DNA of 47,103 bases from an uncultured Chlorobiaceae bacterium. GTDB lineage: Bacteria; Bacteroidota; Chlorobiia; Chlorobiales; Chlorobiaceae. Under the pieces are notes generated by a model. That model saw only the letters and a list, made by a program, of their open reading frames with translations, was not told where the DNA came from and ran no database searches. Shown in pieces: positions 1 through 8,140 of the stretch (its first letter is position 1; every line of letters begins with the position of its first letter). The translations under genes and the position numbers were made by a program. The stretch lies in assembly GCA_903895195.1 (NCBI GenBank), contig CAITSZ010000034.1, positions 1-47,103 on the forward strand, in the 5' to 3' direction.

Positions 1-150
1 AGGAGGGGCCAACCGTAGAAAAAAACAACTACCGCTTCAAAACGTGGTAGGAAATCATTACAAAATGACGTAGTCTAAAGACGCTGCCTGGGTGATTGCT
101 AATTTCCGAAATTGGCTCATTTTTAATTTCCGACTACAAAAGGTGACCTC

Positions 151-441
151 TTGTCCCAAATAAAATGGCTGCCAGAGGCATTAGCCGATGTCGAGAGGCT
201 TTATACGTTCTTGTACGAAAAAAGCCCCGCTGCGGCAGCAAGAGCAGCAAAGGCAATTCTGGACGGAGCGGGTTTTCTAAAATCAATACCAGACATTGGA
301 CGCCCAATGGACGATGACACTGGAAGAAGAGAATGGGCTGTATCTTTTGGGGCCGGGGCTTTTGTTCTCCGCTATATGCGCGACGAAAACGATACGGTTG
401 TTATTATTCGTGTCTGGCACAGCAAAGAAAATAGAACGTAG
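151..441 (+). CDS. RelE/ParE-family toxin-like protein, apparently without antitoxin
   Basis: The 96-residue product has the size and pattern of ParE/RelE toxins: an N-terminal WLPEALADVERLY helix, a central IPDIGRP segment and a C-terminal VVIIRVWHSKE strand typical of the family. Members block gyrase or cleave mRNA and are normally held in check by a co-encoded antitoxin. The start is TTG, preceded by an AGGTGA-type ribosome site about six bases upstream. The 150 bases upstream hold no convincing antitoxin reading frame, only two AATTTCCGA direct repeats (101-109 and 125-133), so the gene seems to be an orphan or a relic of a pair. The family call is good; activity is unknown. Confidence 0.75.
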   Translation: MSQIKWLPEALADVERLYTFLYEKSPAAAARAAKAILDGAGFLKSIPDIGRPMDDDTGRREWAVSFGAGAFVLRYMRDENDTVVIIRVWHSKENRT

Positions 442-485
442 AGCCAGTTAACAGTCGGCAAGCTCATCCCTTACAAGAAAAGCCC

Positions 486-737
486 ATGAAATACTTGTTT
501 TCACCAAATACGTTGGGCAAATCGAGCGAGGTTTACGCGCTCAAAATCATACTCGACACCGAAGAGATTGCCTGCTCTATCCGAAACGAATATCTCTCAA
601 TTGCTTTGGGTGAGCTTTCGCCTTAGGATTGCATCCCGGCACTTTGGGTCTTGAATGATGCTAACTATCCAAGAGCCTGCGAGGTGATGGAGGCGTGGCG
701 ACGTTCGCCGGTATTCTTTAAAGTCGTCTGCTCATAA
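486..737 (+). pseudogene. DUF2007-type small protein interrupted by an in-frame TAG
   Basis: Reading from ATG 486 gives MKYLFSPNTLGKSSEVYALK, then a CSIRNEYLSIALGEL segment, a TAG at 624-626, and in the same frame DCIPALWVLNDANYPRACEV to TAA at 735. The pattern (surface-sensing of position, RNEYLS..GEL..P.LWVL, ending about 80 residues) matches the DUF2007 putative signal-transducing family, whose role is not established. The TAG falls where a Gln (CAG) would be natural, so a single C-to-T transition explains it. The downstream half has stayed in frame, which means the lesion is recent or the codon is sometimes read through. It lies between two toxin genes. Confidence 0.65.
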
Positions 738-799
738 ATATTTTTGAATAATGTAATTTATTTTCGATTTTAGTAATAATCAGAGCAAAGGGTGCATTG

Positions 800-1102
800 A
801 TGGTTATCATTAAAAAATCAGCCTTAAACAGTTTCGGAGCAAAACACCCTGACGCAATACCCGCACTCAATGAATGGTATGCCAAGGTAAAATCGGCAGA
901 CTGGAGAAACCATGCCGAGTTAAAAACGACATTTCTGACTGCTGACTACATTGCTAACGAACGCTATGTATTCAATATAAAGGGGAATCATTACCGGATT
1001 GTTGCCAGAATTCGTTTCTCTTCAAGAACTGTATTCGTCAAGTTTATCGGCACCCATAACGCCTATGATAAAATCGATCCTGGAACCATTCAACAAGAGT
1101 AA
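800..1102 (+). CDS. higB: HigB-type mRNA interferase toxin
   Basis: The roughly 100-residue protein matches the HigB/RelE-like toxin family: an N-terminal WRNHAELKTTF segment, a central ERYVFNIKGNHYRIVARI core and a C-terminal VFVKFIGTHNAYDKI strand, the family's hallmark. HigB toxins are ribosome-dependent endoribonucleases. I chose ATG 800 with an AAAGGGTG site in front; a TTG one codon earlier would only add one residue. The gene is followed 16 bases later by its HigA antitoxin, the reversed (toxin-first) order typical of hig loci. Family assignment is firm; cleavage activity is inferred. Confidence 0.85.
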   Translation: MVIIKKSALNSFGAKHPDAIPALNEWYAKVKSADWRNHAELKTTFLTADYIANERYVFNIKGNHYRIVARIRFSSRTVFVKFIGTHNAYDKIDPGTIQQE

Positions 1103-1118
1103 ACGAAAAGAGGTGACA

Positions 1119-1499
1119 ATGAAAATCAGAACTGTTGCTCAATATGAAAAAGCGCTCTTAACGATTGAATCCTTAATGAACGCATTCCCTGACGGAGAAA
1201 ATGCAGCTAACGACAGCAAGATCGCTGAACTGGCAAAAGCGATTGAAGAGTACGAAGATCGTCATGCTGCCATGCCGATGTCACTGGTGATCAAAAATCC
1301 GGAAACCCTGCCTGACGTGATTGAACTCAAAATGTTTGAGAAGCAAATGAAACGCAAGGATATGGCAAAACTGCTGGGGATTACCGATACGCGCCTTTCG
1401 GAGGTTATGCATGGCAAACGTAAGGTCAATATGGAGCTGGCTAAACGACTTTATAATACACTGGGCGTTGACCCCAGGTTTATCCTTGAAAAATCATAA
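1119..1499 (+). CDS. higA: HigA-type antitoxin with C-terminal HTH
   Basis: The 126-residue product begins at ATG 1119, preceded by GAGGTG. The N-terminal half is helical and acidic. The C-terminal half is an XRE-type helix-turn-helix: MKRKDMAKLLGITDTRLSEV followed by the GKRKVNMELAKRLYNTLGVDP segment, as in HigA antitoxins of the longer class. It should bind and neutralise the HigB toxin encoded just upstream and repress the shared promoter. A longer in-frame reading from 999 overlaps higB and is rejected because the ribosome site and homology both point to 1119. Confidence 0.85.
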   Translation: MKIRTVAQYEKALLTIESLMNAFPDGENAANDSKIAELAKAIEEYEDRHAAMPMSLVIKNPETLPDVIELKMFEKQMKRKDMAKLLGITDTRLSEVMHGKRKVNMELAKRLYNTLGVDPRFILEKS

Positions 1500-1540
1500 G
1501 GATATATTCAACCAGATAGTTTTCCTATACAATTCCCCAT

Positions 1541-1568
1541 TGTCATCCCGAAACGCACTGAGGGATCC
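1541..1568. repeat. TGTCATCCCGA-type intergenic repeat, copy 1
   Basis: This stretch reads TGTCATCCCGAAACGCACTG and then AGGGATCC. It is the TGTCATCCCGA..CGAGGGATC type of dispersed intergenic repeat seen in many bacterial genomes. A related double copy is at 36364-36421. It sits just downstream of higA. Confidence 0.5.
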
Positions 1569-1694
1569 ATTTCCTTTTTCGTCTTTTATAAGTCCCCTGA
1601 GTCACATTACTCCTATTCTTTTTAAACAATAAAAGACTTTTAAATGCCGGGTAATTGGACGGCTGATTCGGGCTTCGGGGTTGATCAGGGATAG

Positions 1695-2004
1695 TCAGTG
1701 CCAGTAGCCGACGGCGATGATTGCCTGAAGATTATAGTGTTCCACTTCACGACGAACTTCCCGACTGCCCTCGGATTGAACTATTAAGTATTGCTTAACA
1801 GTTGCCCCTGGTTCCAGCTCATTATCGGCAAAAATGTTCGGCGGCAGTTATTCAAAAATTTCGAATAACTGTATCCGCTTCCAACTCACTGTCGTCAAAC
1901 ACCTTTTTCAGGTGGTAGTTGACGGTAAGTGTTTCCACCACATCACAGAGCAACCCAATCATTTTCTGAGTAAACACAATATTTTCTTCCGCTATAGTTG
2001 AGAA
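1695..2004 (-). pseudogene. RhuM-family remnant, apparently a chimera of two copies
   Basis: The minus strand encodes pieces of the RhuM (virulence-associated, Fic-neighbour) family. From about 2004 downward it reads FSTIAEENIVFTQKMIGLL and a VNYHLKKVFDDSELEADTVI segment that stops. In another frame it continues NIFADNELEPGATVKQYLIV, then SREVRREVEHYNLQAIIAVG, the family's signature, and stops at 1695 after YWH. Both pieces contain the same K/N-(V/I)F-x-D-x-ELE unit, so this looks like two paralogous copies joined by deletion. No intact start exists. Function is lost. Confidence 0.6.
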
Positions 2005-2476
2005 CGGAAAAGGGCCTAAAGAATCCAATACAATTCAGCTCTAACACCGGCTTTGAGGTGAACTACCCGACACACTTCGAGCTGCCGTGGCAAGCAGGCT
2101 GACCTGAATTTCATTAAAGCGGCTCGTGAAGCGGCGGCTCTTGTCAATTCAGCGACGCTGCAGACAGAGCTGAACCGGGCAGCTGGCAAGGATTGCTTTG
2201 CCGAATGATGATTTGATAGAGAAGATAGATAAGGAGCTGGGGAGGGCGAAGACGGGGGGAGCGCGATAAACCAGATACTATTTGTTTTTATGGAAAAAAA
2301 AAAAGTATAATTAGAGCGTATAAAGAGTTTTGTTCTTTTTTTTGACTTTCTATATACCTCAATAGAGAGACTTTCCATCGATACAGGATAGAGCGTGCTT
2401 CGCCAGAAGCATAGGGGTAATTATCTTAGTGCCGGGGTTGTTTCGTAATTTTGCGTTGTAACAAGAATACGCCCCC
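2005..2476. other. Gene-poor stretch with unidentified coding debris
   Basis: No intact gene is seen. On the plus strand about 2100-2270 reads ADLNFIKAAREAAALVNSAT and onward to a stop, then DDLIEKIDKELGRAKTG; this has protein-like composition and may be the tail of a decayed gene, but I cannot name it. The remainder is AT-rich, with a run of A at 2290-2303. A minus-strand reading of 120 codons here is judged a shadow because of its low-complexity Ser/Pro-rich composition. Confidence 0.35.
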
Positions 2477-2769
2477 ATGGCAAAAAAACAGCAGATCAGT
2501 CAGCCATCTGACTACTTGATCAGGACGTATAACGACCCTACCCCGGAGGAGTTGCTCCGGATAATCCAGGAACGTTCGCTTCACCAGACAGACCTTGAAC
2601 AAAAGCAGTAGGAGCTTGAGGAGAGTCTCTCCCGGTATGCGGAGCTTTACGATTCAGCTCCTGTCGGATACACCACCCTTGGTAGAGACGGCAAGATTCT
2701 GAAGGCGAATCTGACTGCCAGGTTTTTCTTTCTGATATTACTGAACGCAAGCAGAATCAGACGACCCTC
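2477..2769 (+). pseudogene. Broken 5' part of the downstream sensor kinase (lost first PAS domain)
   Basis: From ATG 2477 the frame reads MAKKQQISQPSDYLIRTYND, continues to a TAG at 2609-2611 (after EQKQ), then in frame ELEESLSRYAELYDSAPVGY, the start of a PAS domain. Near 2718-2722 it jumps to another frame, where VFLSDITERKQNQ, a PAS end, runs directly into the kinase at 2770. So the ancestral kinase had one more PAS domain, now lost by an amber mutation (probably CAG to TAG) plus an internal deletion with frameshift. Confidence 0.7.
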
Positions 2770-4608
2770 ATGAAAAACAGTCGCGGGTTCCTGAAATTAT
2801 TTCAGGAGCATATCTACATCATGCTGCTCATCGACCCGGATAGCGGCAACATCATGGATGCCAACATGGCGGCAGCTGCCTTCTATGGCCGCTCTATTGA
2901 GGAGCTTAAGCTGATGAGTATACGTGATATCAACGATAGCCCGCCTGAAATTGTTATCCGTGATCTGGTAAAATACAGGGTTGAGAAGCAAAGCAGATTC
3001 TTGAGAAAGCACCGGAAGGCTGATGGCTCCATCCGGGATATGGATGTGGCAAGCAACATCATTGAGATACAGGGCAAGGAACTCTTCTTTGCCATCATCA
3101 ATGACATCACTGAACGAATAGAGGCTGAGACGTTACTGAATGGCAGCGAAGAGCGATTCAGAACAATGTTTGAAAAGCATTCTGCCATCATGATGCTTAT
3201 CGACTCCGATACTGGCATGATAATAGATGCCAACATGGCGGCAGCTGCATTTTACGGCTGGTCGATTGAGGAACTCAAGGCAATGCGGATTCAGCAGATC
3301 AATACCCTCCCGTCTGAAGAGGTAGAGGCGGCAATGGAAAAGAGCCGAAAGGGAGAACAAAATTTCTTTTTATTTCGCCACCGCAGAAAAGATGGCTCCA
3401 TCCGTGATATTGAGGTGCATAGCTCAACATTTACGATAAAAGGCAAAGATCTGCTCTATTCGATCATTAATGACATCACCGAAAGAAAACAGGCTGCTGA
3501 GGAGGGCGAGCGAATAAAGTCGGCTTTCCTCAGTAATGTCAGCCATGAATTACGATCTCCGATACATGGCATTATTGGTTTGGCAGATCTCATGAAAGAG
3601 CCTGATATCACAAAAGAAGAGCAGTTCAAATATAGCGGACTTATACACCATGCCGGTGAGATACTTCTGCATCTCGTCAATGATCTCCTTGATATTTCGC
3701 GTGTTGAGGCCGGGGAGATAAAACTGCAGATCACTCACACCATGGTCAACCAGATAATGCGTGATCTTCATGCTTTTTTTGAGGTTCAAACCCGAAAAAA
3801 AGGTTTGTATTTTCACTACTCAACCGGACTTGATGACGCTGAGAGCATTATTGAGACCGATCGTTTTCGAGTGCGTCAGATATTGACAAACCTCATCCAT
3901 AATGCGCTGAAGTTCACCAGTCAGGGAAGCATTCATTTCGGGTACGACAGAAAGAATGGAAGCCTGGAGTTTTATTGTATTGATTCAGGATGCGGGATTC
4001 CACCGTTTATGAAAGAGAAGATTTTTGATCGCTTCCAGCGGGTTGATAACCCCACAATCCAGAATAGCGAGGGGGTTGGACTTGGATTGAACATATCAAA
4101 ATCACTGATCTCATTGCTGGGCGGCACTATCGGTGTTGAATCGGAAGAGGGCAAGGGAAGCAGGTTCTTTTTCACGCTGCCCTATAATCCTCCACGCCAT
4201 GACAATACCCCCATCATACAAGAGCCGGCAAACTCATTAGCAGGGATAACTATTCTCCTGGCTGAAGATAACAAGGTGAACGCCATCCTGATGCAGGAGA
4301 TTCTGAAAATTGAAAACATAACCATCCTCTCTGCCGAGAATGGAGAGGCTGCCCTGCAGCTTGCAGCAAATCACCCGGAAATCTCTCTTGTGCTCATGAA
4401 CATGAAAATGCCCGTCATGAACGGTTTTGAGGCAACAAGAGAGATCAAGAAAATTCGACCAGAGCTGCCAATAATCGTGCAAACGGCATATACATCAAAG
4501 GAAGATCAGGAAAAAGCAAAACAGGCTGGATGTGATGGCTTTATAGCAAAGCCAATCAAAACGAGTGAACTTCTGGGACTGATAAAAAATTGCTTAGCCA
4601 GTAAGTAA
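2770..4608 (+). CDS. Hybrid sensor histidine kinase (PAS-PAS-HisKA-HATPase-REC), receiver Asp replaced by Asn
   Basis: The 612-residue protein has no membrane segment. Two similar PAS domains (about 10-120 and 128-240, each with the IDxDSG..DANMAAAAFYG pattern) are followed by HisKA with SHELRSP (His259), HATPase with NLIHNALKF, DSGCGIPP and GVGLGLN motifs (about 355-475), and a receiver domain (about 490-610) with AEDN and a C-terminal AKP lysine. The expected phospho-acceptor reads LVLMNMKMPVMNG, so Asn544 replaces Asp. ATG 2770 has no ribosome site and is merely the first Met after a damaged upstream region, so expression is doubtful. Ligand and partner are unknown. Confidence 0.85.
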   Translation: MKNSRGFLKLFQEHIYIMLLIDPDSGNIMDANMAAAAFYGRSIEELKLMSIRDINDSPPEIVIRDLVKYRVEKQSRFLRKHRKADGSIRDMDVASNIIEIQGKELFFAIINDITERIEAETLLNGSEERFRTMFEKHSAIMMLIDSDTGMIIDANMAAAAFYGWSIEELKAMRIQQINTLPSEEVEAAMEKSRKGEQNFFLFRHRRKDGSIRDIEVHSSTFTIKGKDLLYSIINDITERKQAAEEGERIKSAFLSNVSHELRSPIHGIIGLADLMKEPDITKEEQFKYSGLIHHAGEILLHLVNDLLDISRVEAGEIKLQITHTMVNQIMRDLHAFFEVQTRKKGLYFHYSTGLDDAESIIETDRFRVRQILTNLIHNALKFTSQGSIHFGYDRKNGSLEFYCIDSGCGIPPFMKEKIFDRFQRVDNPTIQNSEGVGLGLNISKSLISLLGGTIGVESEEGKGSRFFFTLPYNPPRHDNTPIIQEPANSLAGITILLAEDNKVNAILMQEILKIENITILSAENGEAALQLAANHPEISLVLMNMKMPVMNGFEATREIKKIRPELPIIVQTAYTSKEDQEKAKQAGCDGFIAKPIKTSELLGLIKNCLASK

Positions 4609-4689
4609 ATACACTTAGTCACGAGCGTTACTTAAATTTAACGAGTTTAAAGCGGTTGTGGAGGATGCGCTTGAAAGCAACATTGTAAA

Positions 4690-5439
4690 TCAGCAATACA
4701 GAGAGTAAACCGCCCCGGCAATCCAGACAAAAACCTCTGTCAGCTCACTGCCTGCCCCGAGCACATCACCGGTAACCCCTCCGATTTTCCGGTAACTCAG
4801 CATTCCGATACTCAATCCGGCGCATAGTGCTGCCGACACCGCAGCAGCAGCAGCAAGGGGTTCAAAATGAAAAAGCGCACCAAGAAATATCATCATCAGT
4901 AAAGAGGTCACAAGAGTGTGCCGCCATCCCGCTCCATTCACGAAAGATTGCGCCGTCCCCCCTTCGCTTCGGGCATAGGGCAGCGATGAAGCAAGGATAA
5001 CCTGAATCCACCTGGCAAGCAGCACGCCAGCGGCAATAAAACCGAAAGCCCCAAGCGAGAGGAGCTTCAGAGCGGCAATCCATTTCAGCAGTATCATGCC
5101 TGAAAGAGCCAGCGCACCAAATGAACCGACGTTTGGATCTTTCATGATCCTCAGCGCAGCTTCCTTCGTTTTTCCGCCCCAGAAGCCGTCCGCCAGATCG
5201 GCAAGTCCGTCAGCATGCATTCCCCTCGTCAACACGATCCCGCTGAGCACAATAAGCGCAGCCGAAAGTTCATTCCAGCCTGAACAATAGCCTGCATACC
5301 CGATAGCAACCTGAAGAATACCGAGGAGCAACCCCACAACCGGAAACCAGAAAAGCGAATTGCTGAAGTTTGCGGTATCCTTTCCGGGAACAGGCAGCAC
5401 CGTCAGGGTTCTCAACGCTGTCACAAGTCCGCTCAGCAT
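4690..5439 (-). CDS. cobS: Adenosylcobinamide-GDP ribazoletransferase (cobalamin synthase)
   Basis: The 249-residue membrane protein performs the last joining step, attaching alpha-ribazole(-phosphate) to AdoCbi-GDP at the inner membrane. It shows the family signature TRGMHADGLADLADGFWGG (about residues 70-90), followed by KDPNVGSFGALAL, and several hydrophobic helices. The start ATG 5439 directly abuts the cobT stop at 5440, so it is the last gene of a cobU-cobT-cobS operon. Length and motifs are normal. Confidence 0.95.
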   Translation of the reverse strand: MLSGLVTALRTLTVLPVPGKDTANFSNSLFWFPVVGLLLGILQVAIGYAGYCSGWNELSAALIVLSGIVLTRGMHADGLADLADGFWGGKTKEAALRIMKDPNVGSFGALALSGMILLKWIAALKLLSLGAFGFIAAGVLLARWIQVILASSLPYARSEGGTAQSFVNGAGWRHTLVTSLLMMIFLGALFHFEPLAAAAAVSAALCAGLSIGMLSYRKIGGVTGDVLGAGSELTEVFVWIAGAVYSLYC

Positions 5440-6507
5440 TTACTGCTCTTCACTTTTTTCGCTGACATGAGCGCCACTGAAGGTTGCCATTTCATTATAG
5501 ATTTTCACAGCCGCCTCTATAAGCTGTATGGAGAGCGCCGCACCGGTACCCTCACCGAGACGGAGATCAAGGTCAAGAATCGGTCGGGCGCCAAGCTTCT
5601 GCATAACCGCCCTGTGCCCCTGCTCATTAGAGAGATGGCTGAAAAACAGATAGTCATCAACCGCAGGAGAGAGCTTAAGCGCTACAACTGCTGCCGACGA
5701 AGAAATAAATCCGTCAACAACTACAGGGACTTTGCATGATGCCGCACCAAGAATAAACCCGGCAATTCCTGCAATTTCGAACCCGCCAAGCGCCGCAAGC
5801 GTACCGAAAGGAGTTGCTATACGCGAAGCATTAACCTCAATTGCCTTCTTGATAACCCCGATTTTATGCTTCAAGCGCTCATCATCAATACCGGTACCCC
5901 GGCCGGTGATACTCTCAACCGGAATATCAAGCAAAACAGAATAGAGTGCCGTTGCCGGAGTGGTATTGGCTATGCCCATCTCCCCTGTCCCGAGAATATG
6001 ATAGCCGGCTTCATAAGCCTCGACAGCAAGCTCTGCACCATAGAGAAGGGCCTGCAAGGCGTCATCTTCCGTCATAGCAGGTCCGACGGCCATATTCTGG
6101 CTGCCCGGCTTCACCTTTCTGTTAACAAGTCCCGCCACATCAGCAAAATCATGGTTCACGCCCATATCCACAACATCAAGATCAACACCCGCATGACGCG
6201 TCAATACATTAATTGCGGCACCACCATTGAGCATATTATAGACCATCTGCGGTGTAACCTCAGCCGGAAAAGCAGAGACTCCTTCAGCAGCAACCCCATG
6301 GTCGGCAGCAAAACAGCAGATCTTCTTTCTGGAAAGCACCGGCTTCAAAGAGCCTCTTGCCAGAACATATTTCAAAGCGATCTCCTCAAGGCGGCCAAGA
6401 CTCCCCTGCGGCTTTGTAAGATCATCAAGATGAGCCTGCGCCGCCACTGAGAGCGACCGGTCAACAGGTTTAATACTATTTAAAAGCTCCTGCAACTCTT
6501 TCTGCAT
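5440..6507 (-). CDS. cobT: Nicotinate-nucleotide--dimethylbenzimidazole phosphoribosyltransferase
   Basis: CobT activates the lower-ligand base by transferring phosphoribose from nicotinate mononucleotide, giving alpha-ribazole phosphate. The protein is 355 residues from ATG 6507, typical for the family. Visible motifs are [28 protein letters not shown] and [11 protein letters not shown], the last containing the presumed catalytic Glu. A longer reading starts at a TTG at 6573 and would overlap cobU; the ATG is preferred because conserved sequence begins just after it. It is co-transcribed between cobU and cobS. Base choice by this enzyme would decide the lower ligand rebuilt after remodelling. 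Confidence 0.93.
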   Translation of the reverse strand: MQKELQELLNSIKPVDRSLSVAAQAHLDDLTKPQGSLGRLEEIALKYVLARGSLKPVLSRKKICCFAADHGVAAEGVSAFPAEVTPQMVYNMLNGGAAINVLTRHAGVDLDVVDMGVNHDFADVAGLVNRKVKPGSQNMAVGPAMTEDDALQALLYGAELAVEAYEAGYHILGTGEMGIANTTPATALYSVLLDIPVESITGRGTGIDDERLKHKIGVIKKAIEVNASRIATPFGTLAALGGFEIAGIAGFILGAASCKVPVVVDGFISSSAAVVALKLSPAVDDYLFFSHLSNEQGHRAVMQKLGARPILDLDLRLGEGTGAALSIQLIEAAVKIYNEMATFSGAHVSEKSEEQ

Positions 6508-6542
6508 AATGTGGTTACAAATAAATGTTATCGTTTGTCCAA

Positions 6543-7058
6543 CTACTTCAGCCTGACGGAGAGACCACTGCAAAGGAGATAAGCCTCTGTTGCTATTGAG
6601 GCTACCCTCTGGTTAACTATACCGGCTATATCGCGAAACCTTCGGGCCATGGGATTTTCAGGCACAATACCCATGCCAACCTCATTGGAAACAAGGATAA
6701 TATCGCAGGGAGGCGTCCGCAACACTTCAAGGAAACACTCTATCCTCTTGTTGATCTCAACCTCATCCTCAAAAAAGTGCATAAGATTGCCGGCCCACAC
6801 TGTTAAACAGTCAAGCAGAACAATCTCACTCCCGTCGGGCAGATTCCGGAGAGCACGCTCAGGATAAAGAGGCTCCTCAATCGTTATAAACCGCTCCCCC
6901 CGTTCCTCCCTGTGCTTTCCGATCCGGCTCTTCATTTCATCATCAAACGGCTCAGCCGTTGCCAAAAAAATCTTTTTCTCATACCGGGCCGCCAGCTGCA
7001 AGGCAAAAGAGCTTTTACCGCTACGCGCGCCACCGGTCACATAAAAAACATTGCTCAT
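6543..7058 (-). CDS. cobU: Adenosylcobinamide kinase / AdoCbi-phosphate guanylyltransferase
   Basis: The 171-residue bifunctional enzyme phosphorylates adenosylcobinamide and converts AdoCbi-P to AdoCbi-GDP. It has the P-loop [12 protein letters not shown] at residues 8-19, the guanylylation His in [10 protein letters not shown] (about residue 48), LLDCLTVW, and [13 protein letters not shown] near the C-terminus. It is the first gene of the cobU-cobT-cobS operon. No cobalamin riboswitch is visible in the 240 bases upstream, unlike the btuB operon at 19.8 kb. Confidence 0.95.
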   Translation of the reverse strand: MSNVFYVTGGARSGKSSFALQLAARYEKKIFLATAEPFDDEMKSRIGKHREERGERFITIEEPLYPERALRNLPDGSEIVLLDCLTVWAGNLMHFFEDEVEINKRIECFLEVLRTPPCDIILVSNEVGMGIVPENPMARRFRDIAGIVNQRVASIATEAYLLCSGLSVRLK

Positions 7059-7234
7059 GAGTGTCGTTAATCATTTAGCCCTTGAAAACGGAAATATCAT
7101 GCCAAGGCCATTAATTAACAAAAATATTCTCAACTCACCACGGCCCGTTCGGCACATTCGAGGTGAAATAATCATACAACAACGGGGAAGGAAAATCCGG
7201 ATAAGATAGATAAGCGGCAAAAGGAACCGAGGAG

Positions 7235-7272
7235 TGACCAAAGAAGAATAAATTATGTTTCTTCTTTGGTCA
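7235..7272. repeat. Perfect 14-bp inverted repeat
   Basis: TGACCAAAGAAGAA (7235-7248) pairs perfectly with TTCTTCTTTGGTCA (7259-7272) across a 10-base loop. It lies 27 bases past the stop of the minus-strand small membrane-protein gene and may end that transcript, but no clear T-run follows on that strand, so it could instead be an mRNA-end stabiliser. Confidence 0.55.
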
Positions 7273-7299
7273 ATGAGTCAGTAAAAAAACAGCCAATAT

Positions 7300-7677
7300 T
7301 TACTTTGCCTGTGAAGCCACAAGGAAAGGGCTTTCATGTTCAAACAGAATACTTTTATTGCTATGCTCTTTTTCTGTCGAAGAATTATTGGCAACGTTAC
7401 GGTATATGTCGCTGTTTGTTGCTGCTGTTTTATGAGTAGTGTCGCGAAACAAAAAGAAATAGCTCAATAAACCTACAACCACAACCCCGCCGACAATTAA
7501 CCCTGTACTGCTCGAATTACTTGTTGAACTGCTGCCTGAGTCACTTGTTGTTGACGTAATATGCTGATCGTTGCCTTCGCCTGATTCAGCATTTGTTTTC
7601 ACTGGACTGAACGTTAAGCCGATAACCATTGCAAGAACTATTGCAACGCTTTTTGTAAATAACCGAGAGGGTTCCAT
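7300..7677 (-). CDS. Small exported or membrane-anchored protein of unknown function
   Basis: The 125-residue protein starts with a signal-like segment (FTKSVAIVLAMVIGLTFSPV, cleavage probably near TNAES), then a Ser/Thr/Asn-rich linker (about 31-58), one strong transmembrane segment (GLIVGGVVVVGLLSYFFLF, about 59-77) and a polar tail. I do not recognise a family. The ribosome site GGAGATA lies a few bases before ATG 7677, supporting it as real. The gene is single, between cobU and the autotransporter gene, with hairpin 7235-7272 downstream. Confidence 0.6.
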   Translation of the reverse strand: MEPSRLFTKSVAIVLAMVIGLTFSPVKTNAESGEGNDQHITSTTSDSGSSSTSNSSSTGLIVGGVVVVGLLSYFFLFRDTTHKTAATNSDIYRNVANNSSTEKEHSNKSILFEHESPFLVASQAK

Positions 7678-8140
7678 AGCCGTATCTCCTTTAATTTTTG
7701 AACATTATAGATTTTCTCAAGCTCAAAGCAGGAACAAACCCATCCACAACCTTGCCGCTGGAATGCCGACAAATGTATTGCCACAAGAGATGGGTTTGTT
7801 GGATCCTGACTTTTTACGGAGTCAACAACGTACAACACACAGGAAATATTATAATGCCTCAACGGCTAAGAAAGTATTAAGCGAAGCTTAAAATATGCTT
7901 AAAAATTCAACAGCTATTTTTTGCGGAAAATCAGAGATCCATATTGATATCAACGGAAGCGGTTTTTCCATCAGCAATAGTGAACCTGCCATCGTGCTCG
8001 CTCAATGCGGCATATTGATTATCAGTTTCGATAACCCAGGCCGTCATCTCAGGGTGTACATTGCAGAGCAGATGAACCGCACCGGGCTGGGAGGATAAAA
8101 ATTATTTGGAGATATAGCGACTACAAAAATCGACAGGAAT
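7678..8140. other. Intergenic stretch between two minus-strand envelope-protein genes
   Basis: The stretch contains the leader of the small membrane-protein gene (ribosome site next to 7680) and a small plus-strand reading frame at 7895-8098. The several short overlapping frames at 7571-7891 have no recognisable features and I regard them as chance. No RNA gene or repeat is evident. Confidence 0.4.
7895..8098 (+). CDS. Possible small protein, 67 residues, unrecognised
   Basis: The frame starts at an ATG and encodes a fairly balanced sequence (MLKNSTAIFCGKSEIHIDIN, then a hydrophobic IVLAQCGILIISF segment and an RHLRVYIAEQ end). There is no ribosome site of note and no family I know. It is the only plus-strand frame in this interval with protein-like composition. 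It could be a chance frame. Confidence 0.25.
   Translation: MLKNSTAIFCGKSEIHIDINGSGFSISNSEPAIVLAQCGILIISFDNPGRHLRVYIAEQMNRTGLGG

Noticed and set aside
1-50. Tail of a possible gene reading EGPTVEKNNYRFKTW then TAG at 48-50
   Set aside because: Only 15 codons are visible at the window edge, too few to support a call.
2016-2378. Minus-strand frame of 120 codons
   Set aside because: Low-complexity Ser/Pro composition and better protein-like signal on the other strand.
486-2611. Pyrrolysine-type recoding of the two in-frame TAG codons
   Set aside because: No pyl genes or supporting RNA structure are visible, and the second gene is further damaged by a deletion; decay is the simpler reading.
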